A DNA stretch of 64,000 nt from Dendrocalamus latiflorus (GCA_017311315.1 CM029632.1:18588669-18652668); one strand, 5' to 3'; positions 21,017 through 33,880 are shown, numbered from the stretch's first letter. Notes: generated by a model not told the origin, from the letters alone. Made by a program: numbers and translations.

Positions 21017-22024
21017 AAACTTTCACCCACATTGACAAAGATAATGACTTGTTAGAGAAAAGGTCAGGCAATCTACTGCAGACTATTTTTCTCCTCGAAG
21101 ACTACATGCGTTATGCATCGACATAATTCATGATAACACACGCAGATCACTTTTGTCACAGGTGGTACCAGCTTAAGAGGAATGATGAGAGAAAGTGAAA
21201 CCGGAATCATTGTACGCAAATGCAAAATACAGCGAGCAGAGACAACTCCATCAGACAATGTCGGCACACTGCACTGCATCCTGCTGCTCGCTCTGGCAGC
21301 TGATGCTTTACCCAATTTTGACTTTTGTGTCCCTCCCTTCCCTTTTCTTTTTTTTCCTCTCACTCTGCAGCTTCCTCCCCCACATTCTACTCAACAAACC
21401 TCTCTCCCATGATCCCATCTTGATCGTTTTCTTGCCCTGGTAGCCAGCCTCCCGTTTGTTTATTCAGTTAATCATCTTGCCAACTCACATGCAAATTATA
21501 GGCACAAGGGACAACTGGAGTTACGTAAAGGTCGGGTTTTCGCATTGTAGACATTGAAACATTGAACACCTTGAGATTGTAGGTAAGACAGATGGCTGAT
21601 CCAAGGGTAGGAATAGGAAAAAAACGCATAAACCACTGCGGTTGAAGTTTACCAGAACTCTTTTTAAGCATGTTACTTGGTGAAATGGAGAGAGGTCATC
21701 GTTGTTGAGCTGGAAGCATAGAATATGTGTGATGAAGTGTAGCTCCGCTTCAAAAGACATTTGGTTTAGTTTCTGGAATGCGTCGGCTTCTTAATTTTGT
21801 CTTTTTTGGGTTTTTGGGTATTTTTGTTTTTCTTTTTTCCTTTATTTATTTGTATTGCCCGTGAGGATATATATTTTTTTATTTTTTAAATTTAATTACT
21901 TATAAAAAAACTAACAACCACTACATTGTATTTTAAGCTATAAGCCAAAAGTTGGAAGTCACTTTGGGCACTACTGTAGAAGGAAAGTTGCCAAAAATGT
22001 ATTCCTTCCTTCCTATCAAAGTTA
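21017..22024. other. Intergenic, no recognised gene
   Basis: It contains a pyrimidine-rich run (21335-21365) and AT-rich sequence from 21780 on. A fragment near 21935 (AAGCTATAAGCCAAAAGTTGG) resembles a hAT-MITE end. Nothing else was identified. Confidence 0.4.
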
Positions 22025-22310
22025 AGGGTCTGTTTATATTGACTTCTGCTGATGAATAGTATTGGCTGATGAATGGTAACAACTGATAAATAATAGTGTA
22101 TTATGTAAGAAAGATGAAGCAATGAAAGGCACTACAATATTCGAACCGCCATGTGACTTACGGAATTGTGATATAATAAAAATACAAAGTACATTACAAT
22201 ATATGAAAGCATATATTATAGTGACTAATGAATAGTAATGGTTTATAGAAACTGGAGTGTTTGTATTGGCTTCAGCTTCCGAAAGCAAAAACCAATATAA
22301 ATAGATCCTA
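22025..22310. mobile_element. MITE, hAT-like family F
   Basis: The ends AGGGTCTGTTTATATTGAC and CCAATATAAATAGATCCTA are inverted repeats of about 19 bp with three or so mismatches. The interior repeats GATGAATAGTA and TGGTAAC phrases, and no coding sequence is present. Confidence 0.65.
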
Positions 22311-22740
22311 AAAATGATCTCTTAGACTAGGAATATTAGCAAGTAATGTGTGTGCAAATGCAAATTCAGGACCTTTTTCCGGTGCAAGAGCTTTGCATGA
22401 ATTATGCATCATCAAGAGTACTACATAATTCTTGCATTCTAGACGACACCTAACATGAATCCTACCGGAAACAATGTTGCTCCATGTCGTAGGGGTGCCC
22501 TAACCCATAAGGCTGTCTAAGATGCATAGTGTATGTATATATCAATCATCAAATTGTACCAAATATATGTACCATGCTACAATTATCAAATTATACCAAA
22601 CATATGTATCATGCTACCCCTACTCCAAATTCATATATAAGGGGCAAGATGAAGAATTGCATCCCCATCTCATACACACACACACGCATATGACCTCAAG
22701 GGTGCTGGTAAGAGAGGGCTCATTCATCTACAACGAGAAT
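22311..22740. other. Intergenic, no gene
   Basis: An ACACAC run (22673-22686) and two similar phrases, 'AATTGTACCAAATATATGTACCATGCTAC' and 'AATTATACCAAACATATGTATCATGCTAC' (about 22551 and 22587), form a 36-bp tandem duplication. Confidence 0.55.
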
Positions 22741-22750
22741 ACCCACTGTT

Positions 22751-23460
22751 AAGGTTGTCACGGCGCTCTGGCAAGTCGCGGCGAGCCTGGAGCGTCTGGA
22801 CACCTAGTCGACTAGGCATCCGCCATGGCGACAATTAGACGATAGTAGTTAGATGACAAATAATACCTTATATGACTGAAAAATAAATAACCATGCAGCA
22901 CAATAGTATAAATTATCTAAATAATCATATCTTAGGAGGTCTAAATTAGAAGAAATCTATTGAGAAAATGGTCTATTTGTAATTTTTAGAAACTCTGAAG
23001 GTCTAAATTAGAAGAAATCTATTGAAAAAGGGTATATTCGTAATTTTTAGAAATTCGGAGAACTTAATCACAAAAAACCAACAAAATATAATGCCTAATT
23101 GGCTAACCCTACCGCCGCCAGCTAGTTCGCCTCTCTCTCCCCCATCTCTCTCGCCGCCGCCTCCCCTCCCCGCGTTCGGCCCTCCTCTCCCCACCGCCTC
23201 CCGTCCCCTCCACCTCCTCTCATCCTCTGCTTCCACCGCCGCCTGCGTCCCTTCGCATCCTCTGCTTCCGACGCGCCAACCCCGCCTCTCCGCCCCTTCC
23301 TCGGCGTCGGCGGCGGAGAAGGCCGCAGATCAGCGTCGGCAATGGAAGAACGCCGCAGATCGATGCCGACAGCGGGAGATTTCCTGGGCGACCGGCCTCG
23401 GCGTCCTCCTCCGACCGCCAGGACGACTCGGCGTCACCTAGGCGACGCCGTGATAACCAT
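22751..23460. mobile_element. Mutator-like element (Pack-MULE candidate), 710 bp
   Basis: The ends AAGGTTGTCACGGCG and CGCCGTGATAACCAT are inverted repeats (GGTTGTCACGGCG against GGTTATCACGGCG), with weaker similarity further in. The 10-bp direct repeat ACCCACTGTT flanks it (22741-22750, 23461-23470), within the 9-11 bp range of Mutator. The right two-thirds is GC-rich and pyrimidine-rich (23105-23440) and holds a plus-strand open frame of about 139 codons. That resembles the 5' end of a grass gene rather than transposon sequence. No transposase domain was seen. The source gene was not recognised, so gene capture is an inference. Confidence 0.7.
22938..23057 (+). repeat. Tandem duplication of about 60 bp inside the Mutator-like element
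   Basis: Two adjacent copies (22938-22996 and 22999-23057) start GGTCTAAATTAGAAGAAATC and end AATTTTTAGAAA, with about five differences. Confidence 0.85.
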
Positions 23461-23470
23461 ACCCACTGTT

Positions 23471-24291
23471 TAGCCTTAATGCTACAACACTCCTACAAAA
23501 TTACTATAAAGTTCACACTCTCCAAACTGGGCCTAGCAACTCATGCAGCTCATTCAGATGCTAAGCTACGATGTACAACTGCAGTATACGAGGATCACGT
23601 GCAACTCTGCCGTAGCACTGTAGTAGCAGAGACCGTACATGTGCGTGTACCGAAATGGAGAAACGTGGAGCACTTGTGTAAGAAAAAAAAAAGGCAAGCC
23701 CACCGGTGGAAATGGAAAAAAAAGAGGAAGTCCGGACAAGTGAGTCCTACTCAACCATCAATCCCCCATCATTTATTTATTCCACTCCCCTCGGCCTGAC
23801 GCGTATGGTGGACTGCCAATAATTCCATATCCATACACCCATGAATAAAATTAGGAGCGTAATTCTGGCTAATTAATTACCTGGCCAATCTAATCCCCCT
23901 GCCACTTCCATGTTGGTTGTCCCTCGTGCGTCACCGGTTTCTCCTTGTAATCATAGAGTATACGACTTGTTTAATAAGCTGCTCCGTCCTTTCCGTATAT
24001 TTGTTTATAGCCTATTATATACACCGACAAAAACACACAAGATTTAGTAATACTTAATAAAAATAATGATATATATATACGTCTATTAAATTAAAATTAA
24101 ATGACATATCACAATCACTTGACTTGTTCCAAAATATTTAAGTAAGAGTAAATGGAGAAACATTACATTAACTAAAATATAAATTATTTCATACAAATAT
24201 ATTAAAACGGATACTTTTGAGGCCATAGATAAATATAGTGAAACCGATAGAGTAATATTCTATCCATTTAGTAGATACTCCATCTGTCTAT
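23471..24291. other. Intergenic, no recognised gene
   Basis: Short unrelated open frames only. From 23950 on the sequence is AT-rich. Confidence 0.4.
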
Positions 24292-24531
24292 GGGCCCCTT
24301 TTTTTTGCTGCGGCTTATGGCTTTCGGCTGTGGCTTGTGACTTTTGGGATGTTCGTGTAAGATATTATAAAGTAACAAAAACTCACGCGCGGTTTTTGTC
24401 GATATAAATGAAGTCGATACAGTATTTACTATAATTAACTAATAGATCCTATCTTAAAAAGATACTTCGTTTAAAAACTAGTTACTGTAAAAAATCGAAA
24501 ATAGCTTTTAAAAGCTGAAAAGAACAGAGCC
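24292..24531. mobile_element. MITE, hAT-like family A/C
   Basis: The ends GGGCCCCTTTTTTTTGC...GGCTTATGGC and AAAAGCTGAAAAGAACAGAGCC are loosely inverted. The inner GATATAAATGAAGTCGATAC and ACTATAATTAACTAATAG match the copies at 7577 and 10165. Confidence 0.5.
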
Positions 24532-25317
24532 TATGTCTTAGAGAATATATTACAAAAGGTTGATTTACTAACGGCATTTTTGTTTTAGAAAACTAAACAC
24601 CTTCTGTATTAGTATCTAAAGTTTTAAATAGTAGACCATGCATATTCTAAGATCTCGACAAAAGCGCTAATCATTATCTTCTTTTACAAAAACCTCAATA
24701 ATCAAATTAAATTCCACAGGTATTCCTCTCCACCGACGAGGGTAGGAGAATAAAATAAGAGGGCGGTGCAACGAAAAAGGAGGACGAAATTAACCAAACA
24801 CTTAAACAACGCAAAGGGTGGCGGGTGGCCCAGCTAATGTGCGCTAATAATTAACCTGGGCGCCGATAATTAAATCAGCTAAGCTCGTACGCTAATCTGC
24901 CTGTGGCTAGGGGTCCAACCGAGACGGATATGTACGGATGTATTCTATTCGGTATTTTTTTTCAGAATTCAAATTAGATATAAGATAATATTGAATACCT
25001 ATCTATTCATTCTGTACTTATTTTATAAGCTTTTGAACGGTCGGTTAAATGGAAATTATCCGTTTTATTTGCACCCTATATAAAACATTGGATAGTATGG
25101 TACAATCATAGGGAGTATGGAGAAATTAATCATTGAAATATCAAAAAAGAGCACTTCATATTCTTTGTATGTTTAAATGTAGTAATTCGTCTATATGCTA
25201 TCTTGTTTCTAAGTAAAATCATAACAAACTTTTTTATATTATTTAACATATATATATATATTATTTATTTTATATTTTATTCTATATTTTTTACGGAGTC
25301 CGATATAGCCATAGATA
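24532..25317. other. Intergenic AT-rich DNA upstream of the clathrin-adaptor gene
   Basis: No gene. It contains ATATATAT runs near 25250. It probably includes distal promoter sequence of the gene whose leader starts near 25400. Confidence 0.4.
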
Positions 25318-27169
25318 GTGAGGGAAATTATCCGCTCCGTGTCGACCCTAGCAGTGGCTGTGCTGTGCAGTAGCAGCGGCTCGCTTTGTTTAACGGGTAT
25401 CGCGTCCCTGTCCGGCCACCGGGTGGTGGTTCGGTTCCGGGTTGGCCGACCTGCGAAAGGGACGGCCCCTCCTCCGCCTCCGCCTCCTACTCTTCTCCTC
25501 CTCCTCCTCTCCTCGCCAAGAACTCAGTCCACATCCTCGTGCTCCTATCGCCTCCGTGCAGGAAAGGCTCTCCCTTTCCGCCCCCTGGCCCCTCATCCCG
25601 GTTCTTTCTTCCATAGATTTTTGCTGTGCGGAGGTGGGTGCTGTGTTCTTCTTCTTCCCTGCAGCTCAATCCGAGCTCGTTTGGTTTGTCGCTGCTTAGT
25701 TTCGTATGGGTCAAGAGCAGGTCTGCCGTTGTAGATAAGAGTTTTTTTTTATTCTCTTTGTCTTGCTTGGGATGCTGTGTTGGGGCAAGAACGCTGCTTT
25801 TGGTGATTCTGACGGCTAAAGCTTTCTTTTTCTGGGGTGTCGTGAAGGCGAGTAGAGTAATAACCTTATTGTTTGTTTGCTTGCTTGCTTGCCCGAGGTC
25901 AGTTTGAATTCTGTTCTTGGTGTTTTTGTCCTCCTAAGGATTGCTGGTCTCTGGTCGTTTCTTGATTCGTGGTTGCTCAATTGGATCCAACTTCGTGGGG
26001 ACTCGGTGAGTGTGCTGGGTGCGCTTTGGGATCGAATTAGGATCATTGTAAGAGCTAGTCTTGCCTGCTTCAGTCCCAGGAACTATTGTTTGCTGGTTCA
26101 CTTGGGATTGCTGATGGACTTCTTGGTAGACTCTGAATTATCCGTTGCTTGGATTTGAAGTCTGAATTTCTTTCCTTCTTTTTCTGGGATAGTTTTGTAC
26201 TTTCGGTGCTTTAACGGAGAATCCGCACGTGATTCTTGCCTTGTCATATTCAATTTAGGGAATCCATTTATGCTCTTTTGATCCATTTATTTTCTTTGTT
26301 ATGGTTGTTTCGACCAAAATTGGCCAAGGCTTGAAGGGATCTTAGTCTCAATGGCCATTTACAATCACAACAGCTCTACTTTGTTCTGTAGATGTTCTTG
26401 TGATTCTGCTCTGTAGGTGAGTATTGTCTCGCTGGACCTTGGTACGATTGATGGTCTTGAGCTTTTTTTTCACCATTTTAACTCAATTGATCTGTGCAAG
26501 AATTCGGTATATTACGAAAGCTCACTGTGCTATCCTATTCCCGTTTATCTTGCCGAATGTATCCATTTGGGTGCGTCAGAGATTTTGGTGGTGTTTGTTT
26601 CGTCTGTTTCGTCCACCTCTGTTTTGCAGCTCATTTGGATCCAATCTTTTTTAGGTGAAGCTCATTTGGATCCATTGTTGTACAGATCTTTCATACTTTT
26701 GCTTTAATGAATTTAGGAAGTCCTTCGATTTCTGTCGATTTGATCTTCTGCATGTTTCAGTGTCTGCGGTTGCGTGTGCAATGCGGGAAATCATATTTGT
26801 CTTAATTTGATGCATGGGAGATCCCTTCTTTGCAAATGTTTCAGTGTTTTGGTTGATTGTAAGGATTCTTAGTTTGATGCGTAGTACGGCAGTAGTGCCT
26901 TTTCTGTCCCTCCTCTCTTGTTTGCTGAAACAAAGATGGAAAATTTTAGGCCCCATGCATTTATCATCCAACTGTTACCTTGCAGTTAGTTATTTCTGTT
27001 ATCGTAAATTTCAGCTGTAGATTTAAATGGACGGATTCAGATTCAAAGATATTCTGCCTGTTTCAGCATGTGACGCATAGCATTTCAGTTTAAATCGAGC
27101 GGACATCTCATACTTGGTTCTTTGCTGCTCAATCAGGTCATCTAGGATATCAACTGCGAGTTGAGGAGA
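25318..27169 (+). promoter_or_regulatory. Promoter/5' UTR region with leader intron of the clathrin-adaptor gene
   Basis: A CTCC/CCG-rich leader (25460-25515) typical of grass 5' UTRs is followed by long T-rich sequence without coding potential, up to CAATCAG at 27130-27136. I infer a first non-coding exon, a leader intron of roughly 1.5 kb with the donor possibly near 25637, and a short second leader exon of about 33 nt before the ATG. The frames open in this stretch are not conserved-looking protein. Confidence 0.45.
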
Positions 27170-30100
27170 ATGGCGGGTGGTGGCACTCAGCAGAGCCTCA
27201 GAAAGTACCTTGGTGCTCTCAAGGACACAACAACTGTGAACTTGGCAAAAGTGAACAGTGATTATAAGGTCAAAACATTTTTGTGACTCTGAATGATATT
27301 TGGAAGATTTCATGTTGAGACCTTTGCTGTTATTTGCTTCACTTACTACGGACTTATCATTGTTTACTACTCTACAACAGGAATTGGACATTGCAATTGT
27401 GAAAGCCACAAACCATGTTGAGCGTCCATCAAAGGAAAAGTACATAAGAGGTGGTTGTTTATCCCGTCTCCTAGCGGAAATACTAGTGCAAAACCTAGCG
27501 CTGCATCCTTTGACTCGCCTCCTAATTTTTTGAAATTTTCAGCACTACTGCAAATCCAACTGAACTTATGTCAGAATAAACTATTTTTGAACACTATGAA
27601 GTTTTGTTGGTGGAAATCTAGCATTGTATTGGCTTCGTACTAATTTTCTTCCAGATTGTTAATACTTGTCTCGTCATCTCTTGCTACTGCGATAATTCAC
27701 ATAATTATTGGTTTGCAGAAATTTTTCATTCCATTTCTGCTGCAAGGCCGCGGGCAGATGTAGCTTACTGCATTCATGCCCTTGCCAGACGTCTTTCAAA
27801 GACACGCAACTGGGCGGTATGGATTTCCCCCCATTTATTATAGTACTAAGTCAAAAAGAATGTTGTCATCTTTGTTTTCTAATGCAATTCTGGTTAGAAT
27901 ATAGTGTTTCTCTTTTTGTCTCAGGAACCTTCTTAAAGTTGGTGGCTCTTTGTTTTTCATGGAACTGTGCTAAAATTTATAGACTTAAATTGTACATCAA
28001 CCTAGTTGCTTTGTCGATGACATTCTCTGACAGCATACATTCTTTCATTCTTTGTCTATGACTCCTGCATAGCTGTGTTTCAATCCTTTGTGTATTTTCT
28101 CTATGAACTACACACAATCTTTTCTATAAGAAGCATCTAGCTGATGTGAAGTCATTATAAAAGCACATATACTTTCTATGCAATTTGCTGAACTATAAAC
28201 ATCTTAGGCCATTAGTTCCGTTGTTACTGTTTCATTTTGTCTGCAACTCTCATGGGTGTACAAGTCTAGTCCTTCTGTAGATTACTACATTTCTTTGACC
28301 TTATGAAAAGGAGATGCACAACTTTCTGATATAAATTACATACTGGAATTGATGATTAGGTCTAGCATGCTGGAATTTTATTGTACTTTCATCATGTAAA
28401 ATGACTCTCTACTAACTTTTCCAAATTTAGTTTCAAATTCAGGAATGGATCCTTTTTTTTTGTTGAAACAACTAATCAATTTTGAATGGCATGATATATT
28501 CTGGGGTCTATATATGCATTTGAAGAATCACATTGTCAAATATTTATATGATTAGAAGGATCAATAGTTTGCCACAACACTGCTTAAGCTTTCATTTCAA
28601 TTGTGAATGATTTCCTTTTACTTCTTTTATTGATAATGCTTTTCATGGGTGTTGGAAGTTATGAAGAACTTATGAACATTCTTTGCTTGATTATTTATCC
28701 CTCAGGTTGCACTCAAGACATTAATTGTCATACATCGTGCCCTTCGTGAAGTTGATCCCACTTTTCGTGAAGAGCTTATTAATTATGGCAGATCTAGATC
28801 CCATATGCTAAACCTGGCCTACTTTAAGGATGATTCTAGTGCAGGAGGTACTAGTTGCTAGTTTGATCCTAGTGCTGTCACTTGTATTAGAAATACAAAT
28901 TTAGAATTTATCATGATTATTTGCTCTCAACTTGTTTGTTCAGCTTGGGATTATTCTGCATGGATACGTACTTATGCTTTATATTTAGAAGAGAGACTTG
29001 AATGCTTCCGAGTGCTGAAGTATGATGTGGAGACAGATCCTCCGGTATGTAATCCAATGCTCTTGAATTTTCATTTTAAATTTTGTTTCAGTCCATATAA
29101 TCACGTCGAACATGTTACATGTGTGGATTGTTAGTAGACCAAAAATGTCACTGCATAATATAGTGTTGAATGACACCATATACACTTTTTTTATTTGAAT
29201 GCTCCAGCTCTGTCCTGATCTGGTTTCACTTTAGGCCCTATGGATGCATATGCCCTGAAGTCATTCGTTTATTTACACCACATGCAACATATGCTACCAC
29301 AGAAAATGAGTGTGTTACAGTTATTTTACAGCAATTTAATTTCACATCTGAGTGTAAGAAATGCCACCCATGCTTCTTTGAGCAACTTAATTGAACTTGT
29401 GGATTGTGCCGCAGTAAGGAAACCATGTGGTTTTATACTGTTGTACTTCATGAGATCCTTGGTAAACTTTTATCTACTCTGTTCGTATTTCCTTTCTTTT
29501 TCTCTCCTGGAACATTTCTTGCATCCATCTAACTTAGTAGTTTCGATTTTTTTTTATGGAATTGAAGTTAGTTAGCATGAGATATTAAGTGCCAACTGTA
29601 GTTTATGAACAATTCCGATCTCTGCAGAGGACTCGGGATCTTGATACTGTTGATTTGCTTGATCATCTGCCACCATTGCAGCAACTCCTTTTTCGGCTTC
29701 TTGCTTGCCAGGTAATTAGCCTTTTTGCTTACTACCATGTCTTCAATTTCACCAGTTTCTGTCTTCATGCGATGTCATTGACATGTTAAATGTGAGTTAC
29801 TGCAATTTTTGCAGCCACAAGGGGCGTCATCTTACAATATTATAATCCAGCACGTACTTTCAATGGTAAGTAGCATGCCCGCTTCCTTCCTTCTTCTGAG
29901 ATCGCATGCTTCTTTCATTTTTAAGCAGTATATGAGTGGTTTGGCATTCATTTACTTTGTTTTATGCGTTACTGGAAGGTTGCTTTAGAGAGTGTTAAGA
30001 TCTACACCGCCATTAGTGATGGGACGATCAATCTTGTTGACAAGGTGAACTTTCTTGTGCTTACCACTTAGGATAAGTTTGTAAACCTGCAAATCACTAG

Positions 30101-31871
30101 CTATTTTTGTTTATTTTGGTCATCCAACCTACACCTTATTCCCTATTGCAGTTCTTTGAGATGCAAAGAAATGATGCTATTAGGGCACTTGATATATACA
30201 AAAGAGCAACTAACCAGGTAAATTGCTATCCCTTTTCTGTTTCTGGGAAATGTAGGCTGACTGATATTGCTGGGTTTTCATCTTTTTAAATTTCCGTTTC
30301 CCAGGCTGAAAGACTATCGGAATTTTTTGAAGTGTGTAAATCTATACACGTTGGGCGTGGTGAGAAGTTCTTAAAAATTGAACAGGTTTGGTAAATATTT
30401 TATTTGCAAATCATTGGTATTTGTTATCTAAGCTAGCAAGCTACTGACAACATTCTATTGATAACTTCTGCAGCCCCCAGCATCGTTCTTACAAACTATG
30501 GAGGAATATGTGAGAGATGCTCCTGCGACAAAAGAAAAGGTCTGCAAACTGTTAAAACCTGTACTCAGTTATGGATAGTGATGTTTAGAGCTCAAATAAG
30601 ACATCTTCATTGAAATATTAGGATGCCCACAATCAAGAAGATGATGAATATAGTTCAAAACCAGTTCTAGCAAACTAACTATGCCTTGTTTGTGTACTTC
30701 TGTTACCAGGGATTGCTAGTTAGTTATGTATACTTTGTGCGGTTAGCTCTTAAAATATGTTTCATGGAATCTGTCAGGAGGCCGTTTAACCATCTTGTTC
30801 ATTTAGTTTTTCATTTTCGTTCCTCATTGAGTTTGCTCTGAGCACATTTTATTTGTTTTTAGGCCGTACTGGCCATAGAATACAAAAAAGAGCCAGAGGA
30901 GGAAGAAAAGCCAACTTCACCTCCTCCCGCTCCAGAACCTGAACCAGAACAAGAACCGGAGCCAGAACCAGAGCCAGAACCAGTAAAAGAGGAAGCACCT
31001 GTAGCTGAACCAACGGATTTGCTGGTAACATTCTGCGCTATTCACAATCAGTCACTAGTTATGTATTCTCCTGCTAATACTTCTTTAATCTTGTTAGGGT
31101 CTGAATGAAAAGAACCCCGCTGTAGCTGAGATAGATGAGAAGAATGCTTTAGCACTGGCAATTGTTCCAATAGGTAAATTTCTTGTGAACGAAAATCTGC
31201 CACTTTTTTCACCACTTGAAATTGGTCAAGTGAAGGGCATGCCCTTAACTCTTGTTTATTGTGGCAGATGATGCACCTAAAGCTGCTCCATTTGTTGCCG
31301 AAAATGGAGTCACAGGCTGGGAATTGGCCCTTGTCACTGCACCCAGCTCAAACGAAACTGCTATTGCCTCAAGCAAAAAGCTGGTACGGTACTCAACACT
31401 TGAATTCTCGATAAGCGGCATCTTCCAGATAGATGCATCAACACTAGCATTATTACTATGGCCTTGCTAATCATCCTTTGCTCCCTGCAGGCTGGTGGAC
31501 TGGACTTACTCACCCTTGACAGCTTATACGACGACGCGAACCGACGAGCGAGCCAGCCCACCGGCTACAACCCCTGGGAGGTCACCCCAGCCGCTGCCGC
31601 CCCGATGATGCGGCCTCCAATGCACGATCCGTTCTACGCCTCGAACGGGTTCACGGCGCCCCACGCCGTGCAGATGGCCGCCATGGCCCAGCAGCAGCAA
31701 GCCTTCATGCTCCAGCAGCAGATGATGATGGCCGGCCCTCCGGTCCACCACCAAATCCAGGCCCCAGCAAACCCGTTCGGGAACCCGTTCGCGCCCGCCG
31801 GTGCCCACCCTTACGGCGCCGGGATGCCCCTCCACGCCGGGCCGGGCAACGCGTACACAGGGCTGATCTAG
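27170..31871 (+). CDS. PICALM/AP180-type clathrin assembly protein (ANTH domain)
   Basis: Fifteen exons join to 552 codons: 27170-27268, 27381-27450, 27719-27816, 28706-28847, 28944-29044, 29628-29711, 29815-29865, 29979-30044, 30152-30217, 30305-30385, 30474-30539, 30863-31024, 31098-31173, 31268-31383 and 31491-31871. Residues 1 to about 300 form the ANTH domain (S-L-R-K-Y-L-G-A-L-K-D). It includes the phosphoinositide motif K-x9-K-x-K-Y over about residues 41-54. The tail has an acidic Glu-Pro repeat, a D-L-L motif, L-D-L-L-T-L-D, a D-P-F motif and two N-P-F motifs. These are the usual short ligands for clathrin, AP-2 and EH proteins. It should bind PI(4,5)P2 at the plasma membrane and recruit clathrin and cargo SNAREs in endocytosis. 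It most resembles Arabidopsis At5g35200/At2g01600. All splice sites are GT-AG and the frame is intact. Confidence 0.95.
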
Positions 31872-32378
31872 GCAGCAAGCCCTGTCCTCCATGTTCCTTC
31901 TCTCTGCCCTCTGTCTTTTCTTGTTGCCATTGTGATGGTTTGCAGCACAGGTAGAAGAAAGGTAGCGTCGATCGTCAAGAACGAGTGTGTATAGGTGATC
32001 TCTGCAGTGGTGTCTTGTCATTTGATCGGGGGTTGGGTGCTTGCGTGTTGTATGTGGCGTTTTTCATGTGCAGGCGAGTGTCATTCGTGGAGCGGGAGAG
32101 GGATACGTCGGGGTTGGATTATTCATGGACGTTGGATGCCACGATTCTTTGTAGTGTAATCATCCATCCCGTATTGATATGTGTGCGAGCCGTTTGATCA
32201 GCCAACGGTGTGATTCTGCGCCGTTCGATCATGCTTGTTGGTTACAGAGAAGAGCCCTTGGTAGCCTACGCGGTGTTGACGTTTCACTCGTTCGTGATGG
32301 AGGCATAACCCGTCCTCCATCTGCATCGGCAACCACCAGGAGCATTTGGGAAATCGCATGGTAACTAAGCCACCGCTC
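31872..32378. other. 3' UTR and flank of the clathrin-adaptor gene
   Basis: Non-coding. The 3' UTR probably extends to about 32180, within T/G-rich sequence. No other feature was seen before the MITE. Confidence 0.45.
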
Positions 32379-32631
32379 GGTTGGACTGAAATAAGTTAGC
32401 TTGTGGTTAAAATTGTACTGTAGTTAGCTAAAATTATATTATAGTTGATGGTAGTTTATTTAACATAACTAAATTTTAAAAAATAAAAAAATAAAAAATA
32501 GGTTAGCTCATCGTGGACAACGTAAACGAATACGGGAAAAAGGAATCGGCAAAAAAAAACTAAAAAGCTAGAAAACGAAGAAATTTAAGAATAGTATAAA
32601 TAAGCCAGAAGTCAAAAAACTTATGTCGAAA
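32379..32631. mobile_element. MITE, hAT-like family D
   Basis: It shares with 19867-20131 the same order of phrases: GGTT..G(G/A)CTGAAA, TTATTTA(A/G)CATAA, an A-rich tract, AAATACGGGAAAAA and AATAAGCCAGAAG. The ends are more decayed here. No target duplication was found. Confidence 0.6.
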
Positions 32632-32869
32632 TGAACGAGGTCTAAATTACGGCTTTGGAGCGCACCACACCAGAATCTCAGAATCACCTGATGCCGCCAT
32701 GCCATTTGACAACCATCCCACCTGGCTGTACCCACACCGAGCAACGTGTACGGCACGGATCCATCGTTCACTCGTCGCTTCTATCGCGCATCTCTGGAAA
32801 CTGAAAGTCAGACCTGACCGGACTGATATGGGTCTGGATAGGACTCGGCTCAGATAGGTCAAAAAAAAA

Positions 32870-32981
32870 CATGGCTGATCTAAATAAATTGTAGTACAAT
32901 GCTATGTTGGTTCACGTGTCTCCAGCATGGCTGATCTAAATAAAATCATTGTACAATGCTATGTTGGTTCACATGTCTGCC
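32870..32981 (+). repeat. Tandem duplication, about 55 bp unit
   Basis: Copy 1 (32870-32923) and copy 2 (32926-32981) both read CATGGCTGATCTAAATAAA, then GTACAATGCTATGTTGGTTC and AC(G/A)TGTCT. Two small indels and one substitution separate them. Confidence 0.9.
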
Positions 32982-33069
32982 TTTAGGCCTAGACATGGCA
33001 CGGGGAAGGATTGGATTGTACCGGGCTAGTCTAGTCACGTTTAGTCAAATGGACCACCAATGGTTCATT

Positions 33070-33245
33070 AATTTTACCGTCAGTCATAAGTGATTTTACT
33101 GTTAGTTATAAGTAATTTTACCATTAGTTATTGAGTTGTAAATATTTTTACTGATAGTCACAAGTTATCTGTCTGCTCTCAGAATAATACAGTAACTCTA
33201 ACACAAATAATTTTACTGTCAATCGTAAACAATTTTACTGTGCCA
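33070..33245 (+). repeat. Degenerate repeat of about 22 bp, AATTTTACTGTNAGTNATAAG
   Basis: Five or six variants of ATTTTACTGTTAGTTATAAG lie in tandem, interrupted once near 33170. Confidence 0.65.
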
Positions 33246-33880
33246 CCACAGAAGGGTTATTGTGCATGTCGTGCTGGAGTGGCCTATCATGCTGGCCCAA
33301 GCATAACATATCTGATCAGACTGAGCTAGTATGATCTATTTACTATACGTATCGTGATTCGTGCATGAATTGAATTAATAATACTGTGTCTCAGATCAGC
33401 ACATTAGCTCGGCCCATTTGGCCAGGCCTACAGAAAGCAACCTGGGCTTGGCATCGCCCGCATCACACGTAACCAACACCAAGGCAGCCCGAACCCGAGA
33501 GCCGCACGGCACGGGAAGCGAGCGGAAACTTATAGCAAACCGAGTTTTGAGACGGTGAGATAGAATTCTCCCGAGTCCCAATCATTAGGTTTGTTTTTTT
33601 AACTTTTGGTTTTGTTTTTTCTAAAAATCAAAACAAAAGGTGCATCTTATTAAAATGAATTTTTAAATATTTTTTTAATCTCAAATTATATGCACCGTCC
33701 TCGTCTTCTTATTTCTTAACATGGAAAATCCAACACCCCACCCCAACGCGAGCGAGCAAAGCAAACAAACAACTCCGCAAGCAAAAGCGAAACGCGCGGC
33801 GGCAGCCACCACTCCCCGCACCGCGGGCGTCGCGTCGCGTCGAGCCGAGCCGTAAGGAACCCTACAGGAGCGGCGGGCGG

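Larger units (their letters stand above)
32632..33880. other. Intergenic between the clathrin-adaptor and BSD genes
   Basis: It contains two small repeat blocks (listed separately). The last 160 bp or so (33720-33880), C- and G-rich, is the likely promoter and leader of the BSD-domain gene. Confidence 0.45.

Noticed and set aside
25318..26158. Open frames in the GC/T-rich leader of the clathrin adaptor
   Set aside because: No conserved-looking protein. The region fits a 5' UTR and leader intron.
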